Source: Arthrobacter antioxidans (GTDB lineage Bacteria > Actinomycetota > Actinomycetes > Actinomycetales > Micrococcaceae). From it: DNA of 64,000 bases. This document shows, in pieces, positions 46,650-55,094 of the stretch. The notes below the pieces were generated by a model. That model was given only the letters and a program-made list of their open reading frames with translations, was not told the DNA's origin and ran no database searches. The DNA is taken from the NCBI RefSeq assembly GCF_023100725.1, contig NZ_CP095501.1, positions 3,162,001 to 3,226,000 of the forward strand, given 5' to 3'. A program made the translations under genes and the position numbers. The first letter of the stretch is position 1, and the number at the start of each line of letters is the position of its first letter.

Positions 46650-47206
46650 CAGCCGAAGTTCAACGCCGACGTGATGAGGGACATGAGGAGTCCCTTGATC
46701 TCGCCGCTGGACAGGACGGCGACGAGGAGGGCGGCGAATCCGACGGCCGCGAGGGTGGCGATGGCGTACTCCGCGGTGGCCATGCCGGCCTCCTGGTCCA
46801 TGATCCGGCCCCGGCCCTGCCGGATGACCCGATCATTGGCCCGCTGCCGCCGTGCGTCGGCCCGGCGCGTGGCCCTGTCCGCGAACTGGAGGGGTCCACT
46901 GTCACCGGACCCCTCCAGCTCGGCTGCGGGTCGGGCCTCCACGGACCGCGACCACCGGATGAAGGACACGGGGGTCGCCCGGCAGTCCTCAACGCGTGGG
47001 GGCCGTCGGGGCATCGGGGGCATCGGGGGCATTGCGCTCAGCGGCTCCCGCTCACGCGGCCCGTTCCTCGGCGGCTCGCCCTGAGCTCCGTCCGCGACTG
47101 CGTTCGTGGACGTGCTGTCCCGACCGTGGCCGGGGCTCCCGGGCTCCACCTGAGGAGCCTTGGATGTCAAGCCCTTCCCCTCCATACGCTGCGTCTGAAT
47201 CGACAT
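46649..47206 (-). CDS. DUF4244 / Flp-like pilin with long N-terminal extension
   Basis: A 185-residue reading whose last 45 residues are the DUF4244 pilin: EAGMATAEYAIATLAAVGFA followed by the hydrophobic helix and ALNFG. The Gly/Glu arrangement is that of Flp pilins. The preceding 130 residues are Pro/Arg-rich and charged, with a short PPMPPMP repeat. ATG 47206 has AAAGGG 6-7 nt upstream, so the long form is favoured, but an internal ATG giving a 50-residue pilin is possible. The 268-nt upstream gap to tadC shows no other gene. Confidence 0.75.
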   Translation of the reverse strand: MSIQTQRMEGKGLTSKAPQVEPGSPGHGRDSTSTNAVADGAQGEPPRNGPREREPLSAMPPMPPMPRRPPRVEDCRATPVSFIRWSRSVEARPAAELEGSGDSGPLQFADRATRRADARRQRANDRVIRQGRGRIMDQEAGMATAEYAIATLAAVGFAALLVAVLSSGEIKGLLMSLITSALNFG

Positions 47207-47474
47207 GGCATGCCCTTTCGTCGGTGGGGCTTCCCCCACGTGCTGTGAGCGACGGACGTCGCTGGACCAACTCTGTCGATCCAGGGGCCGGCCGCGGGGC
47301 GGAGGAGTCGCTAAGTGGATAACCGGGGGTTCCCCTGATCGGAGACCTCCGTGATCGTGCCGAACGCGCGAGACGTGGCCGGACAGGGACCGGCCATCAC
47401 CGGATCGTCCCCGAAGGGACCGTCCGTGCCGGGAGCGGTCGGCGCCGGGATGACGGGAACGACGACCGGCCGGG

Positions 47475-48173
47475 CTACAGGTCGGGGAGCAGGCCCAGGA
47501 CGACGGGCACCACGCCCAGGCAGATGAACGCGGGCAGGGAACACAGGCCGAGCGGCAGGACGAGTTGGACGCCGAGCGCTGCGGCCCTCCTGTCCACCTC
47601 GCGGTTGTGTCGCCGTCGGAGCTGGGCGGCGTGGGCGTGCAGGAGTGCCGCGGACGGCGCCCCGGTGGCCGTGCCGAACCGCAGACCCTGCCGGACGTCC
47701 TCGATGATCGGCAGCGGGTCGGAGCGCCGCCGGGTCCACCGCCCGCGCACCTCTCGCCGGCCGGACGCCTGTCGATCGGTCGCCCACAGGTCGGGGGGCG
47801 GGTGGCGGGTGGACGGGTCGTCGGTGGGCAGGCGGCCACCCGCTGCCCCCGCCTCCCACGCCGCATCCCAGGCTGCCCCCGCCTCCCACGCCGCATCCCA
47901 GGAGGCCCCGAGGAGGCGAGCCGCACGTACCCGGGTCAACACCGAGCCGACGGACGGATCACACGCTTCCCCGACGACCAGCAGGGAGCTTTCGACGGAC
48001 GCTCCCGCGGACAGCACGGCAGCCAGCAGGTCGAGGATGAGGGGACCGTCCTGGATACCGCCGCGCAGCGCCCGATCCGTGGGCGCTGTCGTGACCCGCT
48101 GCAGGCGACCCGACGGCGCCGTCAGGACCAGTGCTCCCGCGGCGAGGAGGAGGGACACGATCAGCCCTGCCAT
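47475..48173 (-). CDS. Type II secretion F-domain protein TadC
   Basis: A 232-residue inner-membrane platform protein. A helix opens the protein (GLIVSLLLAAGALVL), a T2SSF-type domain has DLLAAVLSAGASVESSLLVVG and ATGAPSAALLHAHAAQLRRR, and the C-terminus carries VQLVLPLGLCSLPAFICLGVVPVVLGLL. It is shorter than full T2SSF proteins, as is normal for actinobacterial TadC. A perfect 30-bp duplication (47842-47901) inserts a second WDAAWEAGAA. The ATG overlaps the tadB stop by one base. Confidence 0.85.
   Translation of the reverse strand: MAGLIVSLLLAAGALVLTAPSGRLQRVTTAPTDRALRGGIQDGPLILDLLAAVLSAGASVESSLLVVGEACDPSVGSVLTRVRAARLLGASWDAAWEAGAAWDAAWEAGAAGGRLPTDDPSTRHPPPDLWATDRQASGRREVRGRWTRRRSDPLPIIEDVRQGLRFGTATGAPSAALLHAHAAQLRRRHNREVDRRAAALGVQLVLPLGLCSLPAFICLGVVPVVLGLLPDL
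47842..47901. repeat. Perfect 30-bp tandem duplication in tadC
   Basis: Positions 47842-47871 and 47872-47901 are identical and code two adjacent copies of a ten-residue Trp/Ala block in frame. Perfect identity means the duplication is recent or is maintained. Confidence 0.95.
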
Positions 48174-48958
48174 CACGGGGAGCCGTCGACCCGCCCGACC
48201 AGGCGGCGGGACCAGAGGCGGGCGACGAGCATGAGCAGGACTCCGCCGGCGAGCGCAAGGCGTCCGAGCGAGGACCCGAACAGTACCTCCAGCGGATTCA
48301 CGCCGAGGGCGAAGGCCAGCACCAGCCCCAGGGCCGGAAGCCAGGCCAGGAGCACGACCGTGGCTCGTGGTCCGGCAAGCGCTGTCTCCCGCGCCGACAA
48401 GCCGTCGAGCTGGGCATCGAGCTGCGTGGCGTACTGCTCGAGGATCCCGGCGAGGGGCGCACCGCTGCGCTCCGCGACGATCAGGCACCCGGCGAGGTCG
48501 ACCCACAGTCGGTCGACGCGGCTGCGGGCCATGCCTACCCTCGCAGGGGCGGAGGTGTTGTCCAGCGCCTGGCGGAGAGCATCAGGGACGCTCAACCCGA
48601 GCTCGGCAGCCCGCCGGGCCGTCGCGATCACCGGCAGCGCGGTCACCGCGAAGGCGGTGCGTCCGTCAGCATGGACACGTTCCATGTCCTCCCACAGGAC
48701 ATGCGGAGGGCGGCCTGCGCGGAGGAGCCCGGCGAGCTGATGCACGAACAGCGGGAGCTCGTGCAGGTCGACGGTCCGGCGTCCAGCGGACCGCCACGGC
48801 CTGCCGTCGAGGACCCTCCGGGACTGCTGCGCGGGGCTGGACGCCGGGATCGGTCCCGTCCCCACCCCGGGCGTCACGCCGCTTCGTCGGCCGGCCCGCG
48901 GGAGGGCGAGGGTGATGCCGACGAAGGCCAGCAGGAGGGCCACCGCGATCCCGGTCAC
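48173..48958 (-). CDS. Type II secretion F-domain protein TadB
   Basis: A 261-residue membrane protein with a leading helix (GIAVALLLAFVGITLAL) and a T2SSF domain (LPLFVHQLAGLLRAGRPPHVLWEDM, DRLWVDLAGCLIVAERSGAPLAGILEQYATQLDAQ in pieces). Two C-terminal helices follow (ATVVLLAWLPALGLVLAFALG, ALAGGVLLMLVARL). With TadC it forms the platform on which TadA acts. The GTG overlaps the tadA stop by 4 nt (GTGA). Confidence 0.87.
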   Translation of the reverse strand: MTGIAVALLLAFVGITLALPRAGRRSGVTPGVGTGPIPASSPAQQSRRVLDGRPWRSAGRRTVDLHELPLFVHQLAGLLRAGRPPHVLWEDMERVHADGRTAFAVTALPVIATARRAAELGLSVPDALRQALDNTSAPARVGMARSRVDRLWVDLAGCLIVAERSGAPLAGILEQYATQLDAQLDGLSARETALAGPRATVVLLAWLPALGLVLAFALGVNPLEVLFGSSLGRLALAGGVLLMLVARLWSRRLVGRVDGSP

Positions 48959-50487
48959 GGCGCCCGCCGTCCACGCCCGGGTGCGGCCGCGTGCCCGGGC
49001 CCCGGCCCGTCATCGTGGTCGAGGCGCTGTGCCCCATCGGCCCCAGAGCGTGGCCTCAACCCCGACCCCGAACCTGTCCCTGCCCCAGAACCTGACCCTG
49101 CCCCTGCCCCAACCCCAGCCCCAGCCCCAGCCCCTGAATCCCGGGCATCCTCGGCATCCTCGGCATCCTCGGCATCCCGGGCATCCTCGGGCCAGCGCAC
49201 CCGGCGCGCGAAGCCCTCCCAGCCCGCAGCGCGCCGGCACCCCGCCCCGGCGTCCATGAGGACGGGCACCACGGTAAGTTCCCCCGTGGCGGTCCGCTCC
49301 AGCCTGCCGATGCCCTCCACGCGCCTGCCTCGCGCATCGCGCACCACGTGCACCACCACGTCGAGGGCGCTCGCCGCCTGCAGCGCGACTGCGTCCGGGC
49401 CGAGCCCTGCGAGCGCCGCGAGTGCGTTGAGCCGCGCGGGCACCGCCTCGGCGGAGTTGGCGTGGACGGTCGCTCCGCCGCCGTCGTGTCCAGTGTTCAT
49501 CGCCGCAAGCAGTTCGCGGACCTCGGCGCCCCGGCACTCCCCCACCACGAGCCGGTCCGGCCGCATGCGCAGCGCCTGCCGGACGAGCTCGGTGAGGTCC
49601 AGCACGCCCGCCCCCTCGAGGTTGCCGTGCCGCGCCTGCAGCCCGACCGTGTGCGGGTGCTCGGGGTTCAGCTCCGCGGCGTCCTCGACGAGGACCACGC
49701 GCTCGTGGGGCGCGGCCAGGCCGAGCAGGGTGGCCAGGAGCGTGGTCTTGCCCGTCCCCGTCGCTCCACTGATGAGGAAGTTCAGGCGGCGCCGCATCAT
49801 CAGCCGGAGTGCCTCTGCCATCATCGGCGAGACCGTCCCGCTGCCCACGAGGTCCCCGAGCGAGAACATGCGTGCTCGCCGGATCCTGATGGACAGCAGG
49901 GTCCCGGCCGTCGAGATCGGCGGGAGGACGGCGTGCACCCGAAGGCCCCCCAGCCGGACGTCGACGGCGGGGCAGCCGTCGTCGAGGCGCCTTCCCCCCG
50001 CCGCCACCAGGCGGACGGCCAGTGCCCGCACGTCCGCCTCGGAGACGAAGGCGCCCCCGATACGGCGCAGGCCCGTCGAGCCGTCGATCCACACGTCGTC
50101 CGGCCCGTTGACGAGGATGTCCGTGATCGATTCCTCGGCGAGGAGGTGCTCGAGCGGGCCCAGTCCCCTGAGCTCCGCACGGACACGATCGAGCGCCGAC
50201 AGGGTGCCCTCCGAGCCGAGCAGCCTGCCACTCGCCCCGACGGCGTCCGCGAAGGCCGCTCCGGTCGCCGGGACGTTCCCGGCCAGAACGGCCCTGCGGA
50301 CCGTTTCCACCATCGAGGCGGCACCCGGATCATCGCCGGCGACCGCCTCCGCCGCCGGGCCCGCCGTGGTCGGGTGCGGCGACGCCCTCCGATCGGCCGC
50401 ACGCCGCTCGCGTCTGGTGGGCGCTGCCGCGATCCCGCCGTCCTCCGGCCGATGCGGGGCCATCCCGTTCTCCCCGCTCCTGGTCAT
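48955..50487 (-). CDS. TadA/CpaF-family secretion ATPase
   Basis: A 510-residue hexameric ATPase. The N-terminal domain contains ESITDILVNGPDDVWID. Walker A is ISGATGTGKTTLLAT with Lys247, the Asp box is VVLVEDAAELNPEHPH, Walker B is RPDRLVVGECRGAEV and the His box is GGGATVHANSAEA. It drives pilus or pseudopilus assembly through TadB and TadC. The start overlaps the CpaE-like gene (ATGA). The last 75 residues are a low-complexity tail, EDAEDA repeats and then a Gly/Ala/Ser stretch, not part of the ATPase fold. Confidence 0.93.
   Translation of the reverse strand: MTRSGENGMAPHRPEDGGIAAAPTRRERRAADRRASPHPTTAGPAAEAVAGDDPGAASMVETVRRAVLAGNVPATGAAFADAVGASGRLLGSEGTLSALDRVRAELRGLGPLEHLLAEESITDILVNGPDDVWIDGSTGLRRIGGAFVSEADVRALAVRLVAAGGRRLDDGCPAVDVRLGGLRVHAVLPPISTAGTLLSIRIRRARMFSLGDLVGSGTVSPMMAEALRLMMRRRLNFLISGATGTGKTTLLATLLGLAAPHERVVLVEDAAELNPEHPHTVGLQARHGNLEGAGVLDLTELVRQALRMRPDRLVVGECRGAEVRELLAAMNTGHDGGGATVHANSAEAVPARLNALAALAGLGPDAVALQAASALDVVVHVVRDARGRRVEGIGRLERTATGELTVVPVLMDAGAGCRRAAGWEGFARRVRWPEDARDAEDAEDAEDARDSGAGAGAGVGAGAGSGSGAGTGSGSGLRPRSGADGAQRLDHDDGPGPGHAAAPGRGRRAP
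49085..49195. repeat. Short tandem repeats in the tadA 3' tail
   Basis: A run of GCATCCTCG-type 9-bp units (about 49142-49190, coding EDA) adjoins a run of CCCCAG/CCCCTG 6-bp units (about 49085-49135, coding GAG or GSG). Both keep the tadA reading frame. Confidence 0.85.
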
Positions 50488-51557
50488 CCCGCCTTCTCCA
50501 GACCGGCGACGACCGATTCGACGAGCTTCCGGGCCCTTCGGGGCAGCGGGAAGTCCAGGGCCCTGCCGCCGGCTTCCGCCGCCGAGGACCCCCGGACGAA
50601 GGGCAGGTACGGCAGCGGACCGGCGCGCCCGGCGAGGTCCGCGACCAGCCAGGCATCCAGTCCGTCGAGCACCGGACCGCGTAGTACGACGGTGGTCGGC
50701 AGTGGGCTGTAGGCCTCGAGGATGCGGGTCACCGCGACGGCGCTCCGCGGCCTGGAGGGAACGAGGAGGACCAGCTGGTCGCACAACGGCACCAGGGACT
50801 GGATCCCGGCACTGCCGGCGCTGCCGAGATCGACGACGCTCAGGTCGAACGCCCCGCGGGCGGCGTCCAGGACGGCTCCGGCGGATTCCATCCCATGACC
50901 GGGGTGCGGACCGGACCCCTCGGAGTGCGCGGCATGGGACAGCACGGCGAGGCGCCCGTCGGAGGGCAGCGCCGCCACGAGCTGCTCCGCATTGAGGGTC
51001 CCCCGGAGGTCGCGGAGGTCGCCCCAGCGCACGCCCGGGCGCTCCTCGATCCCGAGCGCCAGGTCGAGGCCTCCCCCCAGGGGATGCCCGTCCACCAGCA
51101 GCGTGGAGGTCCCCCGACCGGCGGCATGGCGTGCACACCAGAACGCGAACGTGCTGACGCCCGCCCCGCCGGCGGCCCCGAGGAAGCCGACCACGGTTCC
51201 GGAGGCAGCGGGGTTGAGGCGCCGCCCGAGGTGCTCCGCGAGCCAGCCCGCACCCTGCGGCAGGATGACCACCCGGGAGGACGCCAGGTTCGCGGCGGCG
51301 GCCCATGCCCGCGTCTCGTCGTCGGCCGCCCCGACGACGATGACGTCACGATGGCCCGGCAGTCCGCCCGCGGCCTGGTCGGCCCCGAGGAGCAGCACGG
51401 CAGGCTCGAGGGGAAGGGCCCGCGCGAGGTCGACCGCGAAGTGCGGGGCGACCCCCGCGGCGGCGCAGGCACGCGCCACCTGGTCCTGGACGAACTGGGA
51501 ACCGCCGGCCAGGACCACGGGCCGTCGTCCCTCCGGGGTCCACGTCTGCTGGGTCAT
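50484..51557 (-). CDS. CpaE/TadZ-like protein of the Tad locus (Ssd-like)
   Basis: A 357-residue protein with an N-terminal receiver-like domain (VVLAGGSQFVQDQVARA) and a MinD/ParA-type domain. The P-loop reads GFLGAAGGAGVSTFAF, lacking both lysines of the usual KGGxGKT signature. STLLVDGHPLGGGLDLALG and LSVVDLGSAGSAG supply the remaining switch regions. Family members place Tad machinery at the pole; the M. tuberculosis homologue is called Ssd. It is the first gene of the operon; the ATG at 51557 is the best supported start, without a strong ribosome site. Confidence 0.85.
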   Translation of the reverse strand: MTQQTWTPEGRRPVVLAGGSQFVQDQVARACAAAGVAPHFAVDLARALPLEPAVLLLGADQAAGGLPGHRDVIVVGAADDETRAWAAAANLASSRVVILPQGAGWLAEHLGRRLNPAASGTVVGFLGAAGGAGVSTFAFWCARHAAGRGTSTLLVDGHPLGGGLDLALGIEERPGVRWGDLRDLRGTLNAEQLVAALPSDGRLAVLSHAAHSEGSGPHPGHGMESAGAVLDAARGAFDLSVVDLGSAGSAGIQSLVPLCDQLVLLVPSRPRSAVAVTRILEAYSPLPTTVVLRGPVLDGLDAWLVADLAGRAGPLPYLPFVRGSSAAEAGGRALDFPLPRRARKLVESVVAGLEKAG

Positions 51558-51662
51558 CCCTGAAGCATCCCCGGGCGGGTGGGGCGCGGCGAGTCCGATC
51601 CCCCGTATGTGGACAACGCTGCGGATTGCAAAAATGACACCGGCGCCACCGATGATATGGAC

Positions 51663-53357
51663 ATGTACATCGCCATGGCGCAGGGGCCGTCGACCCGCGA
51701 CGGCCGCGTCGCCGTCGCGCTCCAGCCCCTGGACGCCGTCGGCGGCCGCATCGGCGAGCCGCTGCTGGTGGACCGCGACCGGCTCCCCGCAGCCGTCGCG
51801 CAGGCCGGGGCCCGACGGCCGGTCTGGGTCTGGGCGGGCACGAGGCTCTGGTACCCGGATCTGCTGGCGGCGGGGGTCGACGTCGACCGCTGCCGCGACA
51901 TCGGCCTCACCCGCGCCCTCCTCGCGAACGCCCCGTCCTGTGCTCCCTCGCCGTATCTGGCGTCGATCCGGGCCGCGGCCCTCACGGCGGACGGCACCGA
52001 ACCTCCCCGGACCCTGCTCCCACCGCCGCCTCCGCCGAACCAGCACTCACTGTTCGACGAGCCGCACGAGGCCACCGGACCCCTCCTCGACGACGTCGTC
52101 GAGGAGTTCACCCAGCAGCTCTCCACCATCGCCGGCGCCACGGACCCGGGGCGCCTGAACCTCCTCGTCGCCGCCGAATCCGCGGGCGCGCTGATCGCGT
52201 CCGAGATGGAGCACTGGGGGCTGCCCTGGCGCAGGGATGTGCACGAGGACCTCCTCGAACGGACCCTCGGACCGCGGCCCGCCGAGGGCGTCCGGCCCGC
52301 GAAGCTCGAGTACCTCGCCGGTGAGCTGCGCCGGACCCTGGGCAGTCCGGCACTCAACCCCGATTCCCCCCAGGAGGTCCTGAGGGCCCTGCACCGGGCG
52401 GGCGTCGAGGTGAAGACCACGCGGTCGTGGGAGCTCGAGCAGCAGCAGCACCCTGCCATCAGGCCGCTGCTCGCCTACAAGAAGCTGTCGCGGCTCCTCA
52501 CCGCGAACGGCTGGAACTGGCTCGACGCGTGGATCCGGGACGGGCGTTTCCGGCCGGAGTACGTGGTGGGCGGAAGCGTGTCCGGGCGGTGGGCCTCCCG
52601 CGGCGGCGGCGCCCTGCAGATCCCGCGGCAGGTCCGCGACGCCGTCCGCCCGGACGCGGGCCACGTCTTCGTCGTCGCGGACGCCGCCCAGCTCGAGCCC
52701 CGGGTCCTCGCCGCCCTCGGACAGGACTCGGCGCTCGCCGCGGCGGCCCGGGGCCGCGACCTCTACCAGGGCATCGCCGACCAGGGCTTCGGTGGTGACC
52801 GTTCGCAGGCGAAGCTCGCCATGCTCGGGGCCATGTACGGCGCGACGAGCGGCGAGTCGGGGCGCCTGATGCCCCAGCTGACGCGCGCGTACCCGCGGGC
52901 CATCGGCGTGGTCGAGGCGGCCGCGCGGGCCGGCGAATCGGGTGACGGTGTGACGAGCCACCTCGGTCGGGGCTGCCCTCCCGCCTCGGAGGAGTGGCGT
53001 GCACGGCAACGGACGACGACGGCGGAGGAGCAGCGCCGCGCGGACGGCGCGGCGCGGGCCCGCGGTCGCTTCACCCGGAACTTCGTGGTCCAGGCGACCG
53101 CGGCGGAGTGGGCGTTGTGCTGGCTCGCGGAGATCCGGAGGCGGCTCGCGGAGAGCGCCATCCCGGAGCCACGCAGCAGGATCGCGTTCTTCCTGCACGA
53201 CGAAGTGGTCCTGCACGTCCCGGAGGACCGGGCCGCCGAGGCGACGACGATCCTCGCCGACGCCGCGCGCGCCGCGACCCGGCTGATGTTCGGGGAGATC
53301 CCGATCGAGTTCTCGATCTCGACGGTCACCGTCACCTCCTACGCCGACGCCAAGTAG
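51663..53357 (+). CDS. Family-A DNA polymerase-like protein (bifunctional 3'-5' exonuclease/DNA polymerase type)
   Basis: A 564-residue polymerase I-like protein with no 5' nuclease domain. Residues 1-130 replace the proofreading domain with a degenerate fold. The palm and fingers follow: motif A is VVADAAQLEPRVLAAL, motif B (O helix) RSQAKLAMLGAMYGATSG, and motif C FLHDEVVLHV with the catalytic HDE. The ATG at 51663 is chosen since GATGAT ends 6 nt upstream, with TTGCAA as -35. It is probably a lesion-bypass or repair enzyme. It diverges from the Tad operon. Confidence 0.87.
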   Translation: MYIAMAQGPSTRDGRVAVALQPLDAVGGRIGEPLLVDRDRLPAAVAQAGARRPVWVWAGTRLWYPDLLAAGVDVDRCRDIGLTRALLANAPSCAPSPYLASIRAAALTADGTEPPRTLLPPPPPPNQHSLFDEPHEATGPLLDDVVEEFTQQLSTIAGATDPGRLNLLVAAESAGALIASEMEHWGLPWRRDVHEDLLERTLGPRPAEGVRPAKLEYLAGELRRTLGSPALNPDSPQEVLRALHRAGVEVKTTRSWELEQQQHPAIRPLLAYKKLSRLLTANGWNWLDAWIRDGRFRPEYVVGGSVSGRWASRGGGALQIPRQVRDAVRPDAGHVFVVADAAQLEPRVLAALGQDSALAAAARGRDLYQGIADQGFGGDRSQAKLAMLGAMYGATSGESGRLMPQLTRAYPRAIGVVEAAARAGESGDGVTSHLGRGCPPASEEWRARQRTTTAEEQRRADGAARARGRFTRNFVVQATAAEWALCWLAEIRRRLAESAIPEPRSRIAFFLHDEVVLHVPEDRAAEATTILADAARAATRLMFGEIPIEFSISTVTVTSYADAK

Positions 53358-53455
53358 CGGCACCCGGGCAGCCCGTCCGCGTCGTCCACCCGGCCCTTCA
53401 TCGGCCGGGCCGCCGGCCGGCCGGACCAGCGGCGGGCGCTACGAACCCGACCGGT

Positions 53456-54139
53456 TCACAGCGGCGCAGGGATCTCCAGCGACCGGTCCCACGGCGTCGT
53501 CCAGCCGAGCCCGTCGAAGATCGCGTCCAGGAGCATCGCCGTGAACCCCCAGATCACGGCGTCCGGCGTGAGGAAGGCGGGGGTCCTGCTGACGAATCCG
53601 TTCCGTCGCACCACGGCCGTCCTCCGACGGGACGGGTCGAGGAGCGTGCCCACGGCACACCGGAAGACGAGCTCGGACTCCGCCGTGTCCACTGCATGGA
53701 CCGGCGACTGCTCCGTCCACCACGCCAGGACGGGCGTGACCATGAAGTTGCTGACCGGAAGCCCCACTTCGGGCAGCAGGCCCAGGATCTCGATGCCCCC
53801 GGAATCCACGCCGGTCTCCTCGCGCGCCTCGCGCAGCGCCGCCGCGCCTTCGTCCAGGTCCTCGGGGTCGATGGTCCCGCCGGGAAACGCTACCTGCCCG
53901 GGATGGTGGGCCAGGGAACTGGCGCGCATCACGAAGAGGAGGTCGACGTCGTCGGGTGCGGGCCGCGGCGAGGAGGCGGGTGGCATATCGTTCCTCGCCC
54001 CGAACAGGATGAGCACGGCGGCACGGCGGCTCTTCGCGGGATCGAGTGTCGCGAACTGCCAGCCGTCCGTGCGTACGAGGGGTGTCGTCGTCACCTGCAG
54101 GGACCTCACCCAGTGGGCGAGCTCGTCGCGCGCCGTCAT
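53456..54139 (-). CDS. NUDIX hydrolase (CoA pyrophosphatase-like, NudL type)
   Basis: A 227-residue NUDIX protein. The NUDIX box starts at the double Gly of FPGGTIDPEDLDEGAAALRE and ends AREETGVDSGG. The preceding HHPGQVAFPGG and SLAHH match the UPF0035/CoA-diphosphatase subgroup. It probably cleaves CoA or its derivatives to 4'-phosphopantetheine. It lies downstream of nth on the same strand, the order also seen in mycobacteria (Rv3672c, Rv3674c). Confidence 0.88.
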   Translation of the reverse strand: MTARDELAHWVRSLQVTTTPLVRTDGWQFATLDPAKSRRAAVLILFGARNDMPPASSPRPAPDDVDLLFVMRASSLAHHPGQVAFPGGTIDPEDLDEGAAALREAREETGVDSGGIEILGLLPEVGLPVSNFMVTPVLAWWTEQSPVHAVDTAESELVFRCAVGTLLDPSRRRTAVVRRNGFVSRTPAFLTPDAVIWGFTAMLLDAIFDGLGWTTPWDRSLEIPAPL

Positions 54140-54235
54140 GCCCCAGTCTCCGGGGGTCGCGCGGTGACCACGTCCCGGGCCGTCCGGGCCGGGCGCCCGC
54201 CACAGCGCTGCCGCGCGGGCCGCGGGCGGGCGGTC

Positions 54236-55039
54236 CTAAGCACCCAGCCCGTGCCCGGCTTCGCGGAGCTCGGCACGGGTTCGTCCGGCGCGCATCGACT
54301 CGAGCAGGTCCTCCCGACCGGGCGCAAGTTCGTACTTCAGCAGCTTCGCCGCCTTCACCGGGTCCGTCTCCCCGTCCCCGTAGGACGGGCACAGTGCGGC
54401 CACGGGACAGGCGCCACATGCGGGCTTCTTCGCATGGCAGATCCGACGGCCGTGGAAGACCACGTGGTGCGAGAGCATGGTCCAGTCCCTGCGCTCGAAC
54501 AGTACTGCCACGTCCTGCTCGACCTTCACCGGATCATCCGATGCCGTCCATCGGAAGCGGCGGGCGAGCCGACCGAAGTGCGTGTCCACCGTAATGCCGG
54601 GGATGCCGAAGGCGTTTCCCAGGACGACGTTGGCGGTCTTCCGACCGACCCCGGGAAGGGTCACCAGATCGGCCAAAGTGCCCGGCACCTCGCCGTCGAA
54701 CTCGTCGACCAGCCGCCGGGACAGCGCGAGCAGGCTGGTGGCCTTCGCACGGTAGAACCCCGTGGGCCGGATGAGCTCCTGCAGTTCGCTCTCCTCGGCC
54801 TCGGCCAACGCCCGCGGGTCGGGATAGCGCGCGAACAGCGCCGGTGTCGTGAGGTTCACGCGCACGTCCGTGGTCTGTGCGGACAGCACCGTCGCGATCA
54901 GCAGTTCGAACGCGTTCCCGAAGTCGAGTTCGGCCACCGCGTACGGGTAGGTCTCACCCAGGATCCGGTTGATCTTCCGGGCCCGCCGCTTCAGGGCGAC
55001 GGGCGACTCCTCGTCGACCTGAGCTTTCCTGCCTGCCAC
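54236..55039 (-). CDS. nth: Endonuclease III
   Basis: A 267-residue base-excision repair glycosylase/AP lyase acting on oxidised pyrimidines. The helix-hairpin-helix is [18 protein letters not shown] with catalytic Lys134, and the Asp is Asp152 in [12 protein letters not shown]. The [4Fe-4S] cluster is held by cysteines in [19 protein letters not shown]. The GTG start has AAGGAG 8 nt upstream. It is longer at the C-terminus than E. coli Nth by about 40 residues. Confidence 0.96.
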   Translation of the reverse strand: MAGRKAQVDEESPVALKRRARKINRILGETYPYAVAELDFGNAFELLIATVLSAQTTDVRVNLTTPALFARYPDPRALAEAEESELQELIRPTGFYRAKATSLLALSRRLVDEFDGEVPGTLADLVTLPGVGRKTANVVLGNAFGIPGITVDTHFGRLARRFRWTASDDPVKVEQDVAVLFERRDWTMLSHHVVFHGRRICHAKKPACGACPVAALCPSYGDGETDPVKAAKLLKYELAPGREDLLESMRAGRTRAELREAGHGLGA

Positions 55040-55094
55040 TCGCGTGTCTCCTTCCGATGCTGATGCCCGCCGGCTGCGCCGCGGCAGGGAGTGG

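Noticed and set aside
47207-47474. Possible additional gene between tadC and the pilin gene
   Set aside because: The open frames here are shadows of tadC with no ribosome site. The gap probably holds the leader or a promoter of the pilin gene.
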